A DNA stretch of 64,000 nucleotides from Aliivibrio sifiae (GTDB taxonomy: Bacteria; Pseudomonadota; Gammaproteobacteria; Enterobacterales; Vibrionaceae): assembly GCF_002954705.1 (NCBI RefSeq), contig NZ_MSCO01000002.1, positions 798,502-862,501 on the forward strand, in the 5' to 3' direction. Under the pieces are notes generated by a model that was not told the DNA's origin, searched no databases, and saw only the letters and a program-made list of their open reading frames with translations. The position numbers and the translations under genes were made by a program. Shown here one piece after another: positions 9,291-17,633 of the stretch. Position 1 is the first letter of the stretch. Each line of letters begins with the position of its first letter.

Positions 9291-12200
9291 GTGATAAAAA
9301 TAAATAAAATAACAGCCGCTATTACTAGCGTTATGTTCAGTGGGTATCTATACGCCGCTGATGTAAATTTAACGTCTAACATTGTTACTTTTGTTCCAGG
9401 TGAGACAAAAGTTCAAAACGGCGATATGGTTTCTTTCAACGGTGACTGCTTTGTTGCTAAAAATAACCCAGGCGTGTGGGAGTCTCCAACTTCAGACTCA
9501 TGGTTTTGGGATACAGCAGTTTGTTCTGGTGAACCAAATCCTGACCCAGGTCCAAATCCGGGACCGAATCCAGATCCAGACTTGGGTAACATTATTCCTT
9601 TTATTCCAGGTAAAACTCAGGTTAAAAATGGCGACGTTGTTTCATACGAAAATCAATGTTTTATTGCTCAAAACAATCCAGGTGTTTGGGAAGCTCCGAG
9701 TGCAAGCTCATGGTTCTGGTCACTAACAGAATGTTCTGACGAGCCTGTTAATCCTGAGCCTGAACCAGAAGAAACTGAACTGTCTATTCTTGCACCAACA
9801 GCTGGTCAAGTTATTCAGGCAAATGAAACGATTGCTATCAGTGCACATGTTGATGGTAACCAAGCTGCTAAAGTTGAGTTTTGGGTAAACAACACAAAAC
9901 TAGCTGAAAAAGCAGTTAACGAGAACAACACTCAGTACTCTCACGCTTGGACTCCGGTTGAAGCTGGTAATGCGGTAGTTAACGTATTTGTATTCGATAA
10001 AAATAACCAAAAAATCGAACAAAAATCAGTATCTGTTGTTGTAGAAGCAGAAGTAACTGAAGATTTCGTTGCACCTGTTGTTAAATTTGTTACGCCAACT
10101 AATGGCTCTGCAATCAACGTAACTGAAAGCGTTGCTATCTCTGTTAATGCAACAGATGCAGATAACGATTTAACGACACTGGTTGTTACCGCAAACAACA
10201 AAGAAATCTGTTCATTTGACGCGGCTAATACCAACACGTTTGCGTGTGATTTTCAGCCGACTCAAGCAGGTAACGTAACACTGAAAGCTATCGCTACTGA
10301 CGCTCAAGATCTGTCATCTACAACAAGTGTGAAAATTACTGTTGAAGAAGATGTGGTTGAGCCGCCAGTTGAGCCGCCAGTTGAGCCACCAGTAACAGGT
10401 GACTTATGTAAAGACTTTAATGTTTACCCAGACTGGACACGTGGTGATCACGCAACTGGTGGCGACATTATGGTTAACAAGAACATCGCATACTCTGCGA
10501 TCTACTGGACTAAATCTGTTCCTGGTAGCGATGATTCATGGGCACTTCACCTGAATTGTGATGGTACAGAACCAGGTACAGCACCGCTTCTTTCTCTACC
10601 AAACCCAATGGACCCAGTTCGTCTAGAAGTTGCTGGTTGGCCAAACACGTTAGTTGTTGCTAGCCCATCGTCTGCGGCACCAGCAATGCTAACTATTGAC
10701 GCTAGCAACAGCGCTGATTTAGCTGATTTTGATAAGCTAACAAGTACGTTTGTATCTATCATTAATAAAGCGGCACAAGCTGGCTCTGCATCAATTATCA
10801 TCAACACTGATGTTCTTGATCAAGCAACGCAAGATAAAGCATTATCTTCAAACAGCATTGCGGTTAAAGAAGCGCTAACTAAAGCGATGGACATCACTGG
10901 CAACAAGATTGACATTGATGACATCAACGCGCTTAGCAATGACTTGAAAGGCTGGGCTAATGCGCACCACCTAATCATCTCTACGCTAGCACCAGAAGCA
11001 AACTACGGTTGGTCTCTAAGCATTGGTGATTTCGCGTTTGATACTCACTCTGGCAGACAATCTGTTTGGGATGAAGCTTCTAACTACAGCGCTGATCTAC
11101 TAGACAAACTAGAGTTGTTCAAAGCAGATGTTGCAACTAAAGCGGATTTCATTGCGTTCACTAAGTCAAGCTCAACGGCCGCTCTAACTAGCGACCAATG
11201 GCACAATGCACTAGAGTACGTTAAGCAAGTTTCTGATTTTGTTAAAACGCCTGTAATGCTAAACAATATCCCTACAGATCAAGCTTCTGCTTATTTTATG
11301 GGTGATAATGCAAGCAAACCACAAGTGCGTAAAGCAGCGTTCAGCAACGTATTTGCTATCGTATTTGATAAAGATACAGCAAACTTAACGACTGAAATCG
11401 AAGAATACAAAAAAGCTAAAATGCCATTGTACTACGTTGGTGAATCAACAGAAAATGGCCAATTAACTATTATTGACGCGTTAAACCGTGAATTGGCTGA
11501 CGCTGAAGATACAATGAACAACACAGCATTTTTGTACGAAACACCTCAATCACAATGGGTTCCGTCTACTGTTTATAAGTGGACTGACTTCATGACAGGT
11601 CTGAATGCAATGCATAATGTTGGTGTTGCGGGTAACAAGTTCTGGCTGCTAGATGAAAACGTTGATGATGCAACAAACATCAAATACGCTAAAGTAGCGA
11701 TTGCTGCATTCTTAGCACAAAGTATGCAAGAAACGATTCGTTACAACGCATGTGATGAGAACAACTGGGCTGAAATTAGATACGGTGCTGCAACAGATTA
11801 CCCAATGTCAGCGAGCTGTGGTCAACTTGGTCAAAAATATGCAGATTACGGTGTAAACCCTGTTTCTGGTTTGGATCACGCTTATTCTTGTCCTCGTGAT
11901 AACAAAATGGAAGTAAGCGCACTAACTCACGCTAAATGGTACGGCGCACCAGCTCCAGTATTTGCTGCTCCAAATGCGGTACTTGAAGAGCGCGGTCTGC
12001 TTGTTAACGGTAGCGTTGGTCGTTGGACTAACAGTGGTCACTGTAACGACGTACCTACTTCTGTAGATACATCTAAGCAAGTATGGGAACGTGATACATG
12101 TAAAACATACGTAGACCAAAAAGCAGGTAGCTTTATTTGGGATGGTAGCAGCCAAGCTGACGTTGAAGGTTGTGGTTGGTGGGGCCGTGGTGTAATCCAA

Positions 12201-12659
12201 ACTACTGGTCGTCAAAACTTCGGTACACTTAACCACTACTTAGGTCGTTCACATGTAGACCCTGAGGCAATTGGTAAAACAATTGATGGTGTTGTTGTTG
12301 AAGCGCCACCAGAAAACCCGCTATACGCTCAACTAGATTTCTGTTCAAATCCTGGTTTAATTTGTAGCTCTGAAGAGAACAAGGAAATCAAGTGGATTGC
12401 AGGTCTATTCTACTGGGTTACTTCAGTACAAGCATATCCTGACGAGTCTGGTCAGTACGGCAACTGGAACTACCACAACGAACTTAAGAAGTATGTTGAT
12501 AGCGGTATGAAAGGCACTGACTTTATCGATGATGTATCAGGTATCGTAAACCGTGGTTGTCCTGATTTAGTGTGTTCTACTGGTGAAGTTCATAACGTGA
12601 AAGAGCGTCGTGCTAACTTTAAACTGGTTCTAGAGCAATTAGGTCTTAACCCTCAATAA
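9291..12659 (+). CDS. secreted multidomain GH19 chitinase
   Basis: A 1122-aa protein with a Sec signal (residues 1-23, ending LYA-AD). Two near-identical chitin-binding modules follow (about 33-79 and 101-150, both with NNPGVWE and SWFW), joined by a Pro-rich linker. Then come two Ig-like repeats (about 160-355), a VEPP linker, a third chitin-binding-like segment (about 370-420), a roughly 330-residue middle region of unknown type (about 425-755) and a C-terminal GH19 catalytic domain. GH19 signs are the catalytic Glu (E814 in QSMQET) and GRGVIQTTGRQNFG near 965-978. It hydrolyses chitin outside the cell. The start is GTG with a weak AGAAGA site; this start gives the complete signal peptide. 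Confidence 0.93.
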   Translation: MIKINKITAAITSVMFSGYLYAADVNLTSNIVTFVPGETKVQNGDMVSFNGDCFVAKNNPGVWESPTSDSWFWDTAVCSGEPNPDPGPNPGPNPDPDLGNIIPFIPGKTQVKNGDVVSYENQCFIAQNNPGVWEAPSASSWFWSLTECSDEPVNPEPEPEETELSILAPTAGQVIQANETIAISAHVDGNQAAKVEFWVNNTKLAEKAVNENNTQYSHAWTPVEAGNAVVNVFVFDKNNQKIEQKSVSVVVEAEVTEDFVAPVVKFVTPTNGSAINVTESVAISVNATDADNDLTTLVVTANNKEICSFDAANTNTFACDFQPTQAGNVTLKAIATDAQDLSSTTSVKITVEEDVVEPPVEPPVEPPVTGDLCKDFNVYPDWTRGDHATGGDIMVNKNIAYSAIYWTKSVPGSDDSWALHLNCDGTEPGTAPLLSLPNPMDPVRLEVAGWPNTLVVASPSSAAPAMLTIDASNSADLADFDKLTSTFVSIINKAAQAGSASIIINTDVLDQATQDKALSSNSIAVKEALTKAMDITGNKIDIDDINALSNDLKGWANAHHLIISTLAPEANYGWSLSIGDFAFDTHSGRQSVWDEASNYSADLLDKLELFKADVATKADFIAFTKSSSTAALTSDQWHNALEYVKQVSDFVKTPVMLNNIPTDQASAYFMGDNASKPQVRKAAFSNVFAIVFDKDTANLTTEIEEYKKAKMPLYYVGESTENGQLTIIDALNRELADAEDTMNNTAFLYETPQSQWVPSTVYKWTDFMTGLNAMHNVGVAGNKFWLLDENVDDATNIKYAKVAIAAFLAQSMQETIRYNACDENNWAEIRYGAATDYPMSASCGQLGQKYADYGVNPVSGLDHAYSCPRDNKMEVSALTHAKWYGAPAPVFAAPNAVLEERGLLVNGSVGRWTNSGHCNDVPTSVDTSKQVWERDTCKTYVDQKAGSFIWDGSSQADVEGCGWWGRGVIQTTGRQNFGTLNHYLGRSHVDPEAIGKTIDGVVVEAPPENPLYAQLDFCSNPGLICSSEENKEIKWIAGLFYWVTSVQAYPDESGQYGNWNYHNELKKYVDSGMKGTDFIDDVSGIVNRGCPDLVCSTGEVHNVKERRANFKLVLEQLGLNPQ
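10351..10392 (+). repeat. 12-bp tandem repeat coding VEPP linker
   Basis: Three copies of a gttgagccgcca-like unit encode VEPPVEPPVEPP, the hinge between the Ig-like repeats and the third chitin-binding segment of the chitinase. It is prone to length change by slippage in multiples of four residues. Confidence 0.8.
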
Positions 12660-12709
12660 TTTAGTTAAGTACCTAGATAAAATCAGTTAATAACTTTAAC
12701 TAAAACAAT

Positions 12710-12742
12710 AAGCCCTTTGCTTTTCGAAGCTAGGGCTTTTTT
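12710..12742 (+). terminator. terminator of the chitinase gene
   Basis: AAGCCCT / AGGGCTT stem with an inner GCTT-TCG-AAGC hairpin, followed by six T. About 50 nt after the chitinase stop. Confidence 0.88.
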
Positions 12743-12943
12743 ATAAGCTATGTTAAAACGAACAATAAGATGCCTTATTTATTAAGTCTATCAAGGCAAG
12801 TAGCTGATCTGATAATTACGTAGGGATTGATTAGAACAAACAAGAATAAAGAAATATAAATTTGGATTTTGACAAACGCCAGATACAACGAAATACGCCA
12901 CTAAGCGCTTAATTTTCAATAAATTGGAATTTTAAAACAGGAA

Positions 12944-12971
12944 CAATCTCTTGAGGAGGGTGAAAAGAGAT

Positions 12972-12973
<2 letters not shown>
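12944..12973 (-). terminator. terminator hairpin of tRNA-Gly
   Basis: A perfect 9-bp inverted repeat CAATCTCTT / AAGAGATTG that begins within the encoded CCA end of the tRNA. On the minus strand it is followed by a moderately T-rich stretch (TTCCTGTTTTAAAATT). Confidence 0.6.
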
Positions 12974-13046
<73 letters not shown>

Positions 13047-13166
13047 ACATCGTCGAACGAGATAGATAATGCCACACTTAGCGCAGAGGTAAAGATCTTT
13101 TTTCATTTCAACAAGTTAAACGGTGGATATTTGTTCAATTAGCAATAAAAACTGAACTTAGATCAC

Positions 13167-13206
13167 AAAAAAGCCTATTCAAAAACTTACGCGGCTTTTG
13201 AATAGG
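13167..13206 (-). terminator. arfA terminator / RNase III-type hairpin enclosing the stop codon
   Basis: A perfect 11-bp stem CCTATTCAAAA / TTTTGAATAGG (13206-13196 with 13184-13174) with an 11-nt loop, followed on the minus strand by six T (13172-13167). The TAA stop of arfA (13189-13187) lies inside the loop. In E. coli arfA a hairpin at the same place is cut or terminates transcription to give a non-stop mRNA, making ArfA a backup for tmRNA. Confidence 0.85.
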
Positions 13207-13387
13207 GTTCTTTAAACCCTTTGTGTTTTTCTTTTCTTAAAAAACTCCCCTTTCCTTTTTTCGCCTTCATTACTCTGGTAGAAAATAATGAACTCGTTAC
13301 AACTGCTTTTAATGCGTTGTCTTTAATCACGCCTCGGCCATGATCAAACTCAGAAGTTGCTTTAACTTCTTTTTTGCTCTTCTTCAT
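13187..13387 (-). CDS. arfA: alternative ribosome-rescue factor A
   Basis: A 66-aa basic protein with the ArfA signature: GVIKDNALKAVV, LFSTRVMKAKKGKGSF and RKEKHKG, matching E. coli ArfA ([31 protein letters not shown]). ArfA frees ribosomes stalled on mRNA lacking a stop codon by recruiting release factor 2. Its end is built into a strong hairpin, so full-length protein should be made mainly when tmRNA is limiting. It is divergent from pyrC, with a paired promoter palindrome between them. Confidence 0.93.
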   Translation of the reverse strand: MKKSKKEVKATSEFDHGRGVIKDNALKAVVTSSLFSTRVMKAKKGKGSFLRKEKHKGFKEPYSKAA

Positions 13388-13421
13388 AAATACTTACTCT
13401 GTCTGTATAAAAACTGAACGC

Positions 13422-13450
13422 ATTGTCTTTTCTTTTACCTTTTAAGTCAA
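13422..13450 (-). promoter_or_regulatory. arfA promoter
   Basis: Minus strand: -35 TTGACT (13450-13445), 17-bp spacer, -10 GACAAT (13427-13422), ending about 35 nt before the arfA ATG. A second possible -10 (TATACA) lies nearer the gene. Confidence 0.5.
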
Positions 13451-13473
13451 ATTTGTTACTAATTTTGACTTAA
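13442..13473. promoter_or_regulatory. inverted repeat holding back-to-back TTGACT elements of arfA and pyrC
   Basis: A 10-bp perfect inverted repeat TTAAGTCAAA / TTTGACTTAA with a 12-bp centre. Each arm contains TTGACT facing outward. The arm facing arfA has a well-spaced -10; the pyrC arm lacks an obvious -10 at 17 bp, so it may serve as a regulator site or a -35 with a poor -10. Confidence 0.5.
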
Positions 13474-13511
13474 TCCTATTCGTTCTATTCATTTTGCTTT
13501 AGAATCCTTTC

Positions 13512-13546
13512 GCCTAAGCAAACGATTAACTCGATAACGCTTAGGC
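13512..13546 (+). promoter_or_regulatory. pyrC leader: PurR-like operator and 5' hairpin
   Basis: AAGCAAACGATTAACT (13516-13531) matches the PurR consensus ANGCAANCGNTTNCNT at all but one fixed position. It is embedded in an 8-bp hairpin GCCTAAGC / GCTTAGGC (13512-13519 with 13539-13546). A TAGAAT at 13500-13505 would place the transcript start at the foot of this hairpin. PurR control and a leader hairpin are known for E. coli pyrC; here the hairpin does not reach the ribosome site (about 13563-13569). Confidence 0.55.
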
Positions 13547-13576
13547 TCTTATTTCTTTTTCTGGTGGGAGCAGCAA

Positions 13577-14605
13577 ATGACAACTTTAACAATTATTCGT
13601 CCTGATGATTGGCATTTACATCTACGTGATGGTGACGTATTAACTGACACTGTACGTGATTCTGGCCGTTATAATGGCCGCGCATTAATTATGCCAAACC
13701 TAGTTCCTCCAGTAATAACCACAGAACAAGCGCTTAGCTACCGTGAACGCATCCAAGCCGTAAATTCATCTGATACCTTTGCTCCAATCATGTCTCTATA
13801 CTTAACAGAAAAGACAACATCAGATGAGATCCGTAAAGCGAAAGCAACAGGTCATATTGTTGCTGCTAAACTTTATCCTGCTGGTGCAACAACCAATTCA
13901 GATTCTGGCGTAAGTGACGTTAGCAAAGTTTACCCAGTATTAAAAACGATGCAGGAAGAAGACATGCTATTGCTTATTCATGGCGAAGTAACAACCCACG
14001 ATGTGGATATCTTCGACCGTGAAAAAACCTTCCTTGATACTGTTCTTGCTCCTATCGTTAATGATTTCCCAGAACTAAAAATCGTTCTAGAACATATCAC
14101 TACCAAAGACGCGGCTGATTTTGTTAAAAATGCAGGTCCAAACGTTGCTGCAACGATTACGGCACACCATTTATTGTTCAACCGTAATCACATGTTAGTT
14201 GGTGGCATTAAGCCCCACTTCTACTGCCTACCAATCTTAAAACGTAACACGCATCAGCAAGCTTTAGTTGAAGCAGCAACAAGCGGTAACCCTAAGTTCT
14301 TTATTGGTACTGATTCAGCACCACACGCGAAAGACAAAAAAGAAGCAGCTTGTGGTTGTGCAGGTTCTTATACTGCTCATGCATCAATCGAACTGTATGC
14401 CGAAGTATTTGAGAACGAAGGTAAATTAGAAAACCTTGAAGCATTTGCAAGTTTCAACGGCCCTGACTTTTACAACCTTCCTCGTAACACAGATACAATT
14501 ACATTAGTAAAAGAAGCATGGATAGCACCTGAAACAATGACATTTGGTAATGATTTTGTTGTTCCAATTCGTGCTGGTGAAGCAATCGAATGGTTAGTTA
14601 AATAA
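13577..14605 (+). CDS. pyrC: dihydroorotase
   Basis: A 342-aa protein of the homodimeric (E. coli PyrC) type, third step of pyrimidine synthesis: carbamoyl-aspartate to dihydroorotate. The zinc-binding HxH is H13/H15 in [10 protein letters not shown], the carboxylated lysine is K98 in [13 protein letters not shown], and the later His ligands lie in LIHGE and LEHITT. The catalytic Asp is in GTDSAPH. A good ribosome site (GGTGGGAG) precedes the ATG. It stands alone, with its own leader and terminator. Confidence 0.97.
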   Translation: MTTLTIIRPDDWHLHLRDGDVLTDTVRDSGRYNGRALIMPNLVPPVITTEQALSYRERIQAVNSSDTFAPIMSLYLTEKTTSDEIRKAKATGHIVAAKLYPAGATTNSDSGVSDVSKVYPVLKTMQEEDMLLLIHGEVTTHDVDIFDREKTFLDTVLAPIVNDFPELKIVLEHITTKDAADFVKNAGPNVAATITAHHLLFNRNHMLVGGIKPHFYCLPILKRNTHQQALVEAATSGNPKFFIGTDSAPHAKDKKEAACGCAGSYTAHASIELYAEVFENEGKLENLEAFASFNGPDFYNLPRNTDTITLVKEAWIAPETMTFGNDFVVPIRAGEAIEWLVK

Positions 14606-14633
14606 TCACGATACTATTTTAATAGAGCTAAAT

Positions 14634-14665
14634 AAAAATGGGATGCCACTTGGTATCCCATTTTT
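14634..14665. terminator. bidirectional terminator between pyrC and the aldo/keto reductase gene
   Basis: A 14-bp stem AAAAATGGGATGCC / GGTATCCCATTTTT (one G-T) with a 4-nt loop. It has A/T tails on both sides, so it serves both convergent genes. Confidence 0.92.
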
Positions 14666-14693
14666 GTATCTTAGCTATTCTGATTTTGTGTTT

Positions 14694-15602
14694 CTATGGC
14701 ACACCGTGACCTTTTGACTCAACCCACACTCGATACCATTGCTCACGAGTCAGTTTGATATCCATTGCATCAACAGCCGCTTGCACGCGCTCAATTTTAC
14801 CTGACCCTATAATTGGTAATGGATTTGATGGTAACTTACGCACCCAAGCATAAATCACTTGCTCAATACTCTTAGCACCAACCTCTTCTTTTAGCTCTTC
14901 AAGCACTTTACGAACACGAATCGCTTGCTCTGATTGACCAGAGAATATCTCCCCCCCCGCTAAACACGACCATGCCATTGGTTTAATACGCTTCATTTGC
15001 AGTTGGTCAAGAGTGCCATCGTGTGCAACATCAAAATTCAATGGATTAATTTCAACTTGATTCGTTACTAACAGCTTATCAAGTCGAGACTGCAGTAAAT
15101 CAAAATGACTTGGCGTAAAGTTAGATACACCAAAATGCTTCACTTTACCCTCTTTTTGTAACTGATTAAACGTATCGGCAACTTCATCAGCATTCATTAA
15201 TGCATCTAAACGGTGGAGCAATAACACATCAATTTCAGAAATATTAAGACGAGTAAGTGAGTTATTTACAGAGCTAATAATGTGCTCTTTTGATGTATCG
15301 TAATGATTAATTTTTCGGTTCGGAAATTCTGGTGTGCATAGGTTTATATCGCACTTAGTAATAATTTCTATTTGGTCACGGACTGAAGGTTCTAACGCTA
15401 GAGCCTCTCCAAATAAACGCTCACATTGATAACCGCCATAAATATCAGCGTGATCAACGGTTGTAATACCTAATTCAATGTGCTGCTTTAAGAAGTTTAA
15501 TCGTTGTGCTGGTGTCATTTCCCATTCAGAGAGTCTCCAATACCCTTGAATTAACTCTGACAATTCAGGACCTTGCGCTGCAATCGTTGTTTTCTTAATC
15601 AT
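14694..15602 (-). CDS. ydhF: aldo/keto reductase, YdhF type
   Basis: 302 aa and a close match in layout to E. coli YdhF: TIAAQGPELSELIQGYWRL at the start, then TTVDHADIYGGYQCE (catalytic Asp and Tyr), FGVSNFTPSHFDLLQSRL, TNQVEINPL, PMAWSCLAGG and LPIIGSGKIERV for NADPH binding. The physiological substrate is not known for this group. It is a single gene between two terminators or promoters. Confidence 0.9.
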   Translation of the reverse strand: MIKKTTIAAQGPELSELIQGYWRLSEWEMTPAQRLNFLKQHIELGITTVDHADIYGGYQCERLFGEALALEPSVRDQIEIITKCDINLCTPEFPNRKINHYDTSKEHIISSVNNSLTRLNISEIDVLLLHRLDALMNADEVADTFNQLQKEGKVKHFGVSNFTPSHFDLLQSRLDKLLVTNQVEINPLNFDVAHDGTLDQLQMKRIKPMAWSCLAGGEIFSGQSEQAIRVRKVLEELKEEVGAKSIEQVIYAWVRKLPSNPLPIIGSGKIERVQAAVDAMDIKLTREQWYRVWVESKGHGVP

Positions 15603-15844
15603 TATATTCTCCGTTGTGTGATCTTATAGTAGATTTCTACCCTAAGAGTTACAGTGATACAGATCGGAAAATCAACATAATGAGTAAGTAATTGTATTTA
15701 ATAATCTCCATATCTTTACGCATCAAGCTCATAAATAAAGTAATTACTCAAAGACAAAATACATTTATTTTCTTATAATCTCCAAGCTCAATATATTGTA
15801 AAAGTAAAAACAAAAAGACAATTAAACATAAGGTCCATAACATT

Positions 15845-16171
15845 ATGATAAAAAAGCACTTTTATGCCTTATCATTCGCATTTCTTTCATTTAATTCTCT
15901 GGCTGATATTATCGCCACACCTGAAAATGAAGATATTTGCAAACAGAAGTATGTAAAGGAAGTGTTTGATCAACAAGTTCAATACAGCAATTCTCAGAAT
16001 ACAGCTCAAGTACGAAGAACCGCTGAGCGCCATATTGATCGATCGCGTGAAGTTTATAATGAAACAAATAGCTTTTGTTCTGCGCTAAGTTATTTGCGCA
16101 ATGAGGCATCAGAAGATGAACTCCTTGATGATTTCAAGCGAGCTAAAGTTGGTGAGTCTCAATTCAAATAA
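15845..16171 (+). CDS. small secreted protein of unknown function
   Basis: A 108-aa protein with a clear Sec signal peptide (residues 1-20, ending SLA-D). The mature part is about 88 residues, highly charged, helical, with two cysteines (ICKQKY and FCSALS) that could form a disulfide. I do not recognise the family. A ribosome site (TAAGGTCC) lies before the ATG. It is convergent with the DUF3820 gene. Confidence 0.65.
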   Translation: MIKKHFYALSFAFLSFNSLADIIATPENEDICKQKYVKEVFDQQVQYSNSQNTAQVRRTAERHIDRSREVYNETNSFCSALSYLRNEASEDELLDDFKRAKVGESQFK

Positions 16172-16177
16172 ATAGAT

Positions 16178-16210
16178 ATAGAGCACGAATGACAAACATT
16201 TATGCTCTAT
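16178..16210. terminator. hairpin between convergent genes
   Basis: An 8-bp inverted repeat ATAGAGCA / TGCTCTAT just after the small secreted protein gene and just before the end of the DUF3820 gene. There is no T-run, so termination is uncertain. Confidence 0.35.
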
Positions 16211-16217
16211 GGTTAAT

Positions 16218-16439
16218 TTATCGTTTATATTTTAAAGGTCGAATGACTTCATCTAAACCTTCAATTTTCATTGCTAAGCATAATGCCATTAACTCCCCTA
16301 GCTCCCCTTTTGGAAAACCATCTTTTCGTTCAAACCATAAAAGATATTCTTCAGGAAGATCGATAAGCACACGACCTGCGTACTTACCAAACGGCATTTT
16401 CATTTGAGTCAGCTTAAGTATTTGTTCTTTACTGAACAT
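16218..16439 (-). CDS. DUF3820 family small protein
   Basis: A 73-aa protein with MPFGKYAGRVLIDLPEEYLLWF and a PKGELGELMALCLAMK helix, the pattern of the DUF3820 family (found alone or at the C-terminus of ExoX-type exonucleases). Function unknown, possibly nucleic-acid binding. Its start overlaps the end of the Nudix gene by 11 bp, so the two form an operon. Confidence 0.82.
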   Translation of the reverse strand: MFSKEQILKLTQMKMPFGKYAGRVLIDLPEEYLLWFERKDGFPKGELGELMALCLAMKIEGLDEVIRPLKYKR

Positions 16440-16956
16440 GCAGCCGCTCTTTTACAATAAGGTGAAGCAAAAAGGTTTCACGCTCTATACTCATGCCTTT
16501 TTTCTCACTATGAGTAATAATGTTTTCATTATGAGCTATCGCTTCATGGATATTAATCCAAACAGGTTTCATACCATTACGAATTTCATAGCTTTCATAA
16601 TTAGTATCGCCTAATTCCTTGTCTGCATCGCAAGTATAACAATATGAAATCATGTGCAATACATTACATTCATGTTTATACCAAGGACGAAACTCTTCAT
16701 AGATACCAAATGGTTCTATATTTGAAATATTCTTAGCACCGGTTTCTTCTTCTATTTCTCGAACTAGTCCTGCAATGACGTCTTCACCATCATCTATTCC
16801 ACCACCAGGTAAAGAATAATCATGGTAACGCTCTGTATATAAAAGAAGAATGTCTTCACCTTTCAATATAATAGCGCGAGTTGCATTACGTTGGAGAATT
16901 TTTTGATTATCTAAACGATCTAGATCTGGATGCGTTGTAATATTTAAAATGCGCAT
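16429..16956 (-). CDS. Nudix hydrolase
   Basis: The complete Nudix box is present: GGGIDDGEDVIAGLV followed by REIEEETGA, fitting G-x5-E-x7-REUxEExGU. These proteins hydrolyse nucleoside diphosphate-linked compounds with Mg2+; the substrate is not evident. I start at ATG 16956 (MRILNITT); a TTG 12 nt upstream would add four residues but is less likely. It is the first gene of a two-gene unit with the DUF3820 protein. Confidence 0.88.
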   Translation of the reverse strand: MRILNITTHPDLDRLDNQKILQRNATRAIILKGEDILLLYTERYHDYSLPGGGIDDGEDVIAGLVREIEEETGAKNISNIEPFGIYEEFRPWYKHECNVLHMISYCYTCDADKELGDTNYESYEIRNGMKPVWINIHEAIAHNENIITHSEKKGMSIERETFLLHLIVKERLHVQ

Positions 16957-17162
16957 AAAAACGAACAAGCCTACTTATAAAAATAACCATCTTATTATAC
17001 GCACTTTGTTTTTTGATGCAGCCATCAAATTATCCATCTTTTTTGTGCGGCTTTGCACAAAGTGTAAAGAATGTGTAAATGTTGTGATACTTAACTACTT
17101 CTTTTAACGATCATTTCATATAATAAAGGCTTAAAATAATTACAATTCAAGGAAGTCTCAAT

Positions 17163-17618
17163 ATGAAAAAAATTCAAGCAATGGTCATCGCTTCTACTCT
17201 TTTTGCTACAACATCTGTTTTAGCACACACTTTTGATGAACCAAACAAAGCCATTAAATACCGCCAAGCTGCTTTTACTATGATTGCAGGTAATGTCAGT
17301 GAAATGGGTGATATGGTCAAAGGTAAAACAGAATGGAGCGACGTGATTTTTGCTAAGCGAGCGAATCAATTATCTCAGCTAACACTAATGCCACTAGATG
17401 CATTTTATGTTGAAGGCTCAGATAAAGGTAAAACAAACGCATTACCAGAAGTATGGAAAAACTTCCCTGATTTTGAAGCTCGTTTAGCTCAATTTCAAGA
17501 AGATGCCGCAGCACTAGCCAGTATTTCAGGTAAAGGAGATAAAGCTGCAATCCGTAAAGCATTTGGCAAAACAGTGAAAAACTGTAAAGCCTGCCATACT
17601 GATTACAAAGCAAAGTAA
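17163..17618 (+). CDS. cytochrome c' (periplasmic)
   Basis: A 151-aa protein with a signal peptide (residues 1-21, ending VLA-H) and the heme-binding C141-K-A-C-H145 motif near the C-terminus, the hallmark of the four-helix cytochrome c' fold. The family binds NO and other gases and is tied to nitrosative stress. The ribosome site AAGGAAG is strong. It is followed 15 nt later by a cytochrome b561, so the pair may form a small electron-transfer unit. Confidence 0.92.
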   Translation: MKKIQAMVIASTLFATTSVLAHTFDEPNKAIKYRQAAFTMIAGNVSEMGDMVKGKTEWSDVIFAKRANQLSQLTLMPLDAFYVEGSDKGKTNALPEVWKNFPDFEARLAQFQEDAAALASISGKGDKAAIRKAFGKTVKNCKACHTDYKAK

Positions 17619-17633
17619 CGACAAAGGAAATTC

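Noticed and set aside
9382..9726. 114-aa frame in the chitinase 5' region
   Set aside because: Alternate frame across the duplicated chitin-binding modules; no ribosome site, and the repeat explains its length.
17013..17028. FNR-like palindrome TTGATG-CAGC-CATCAA before cytochrome c'
   Set aside because: FNR sites have four bases between TTGAT and ATCAA; here there are six. It may be a different regulator's site, but not FNR.
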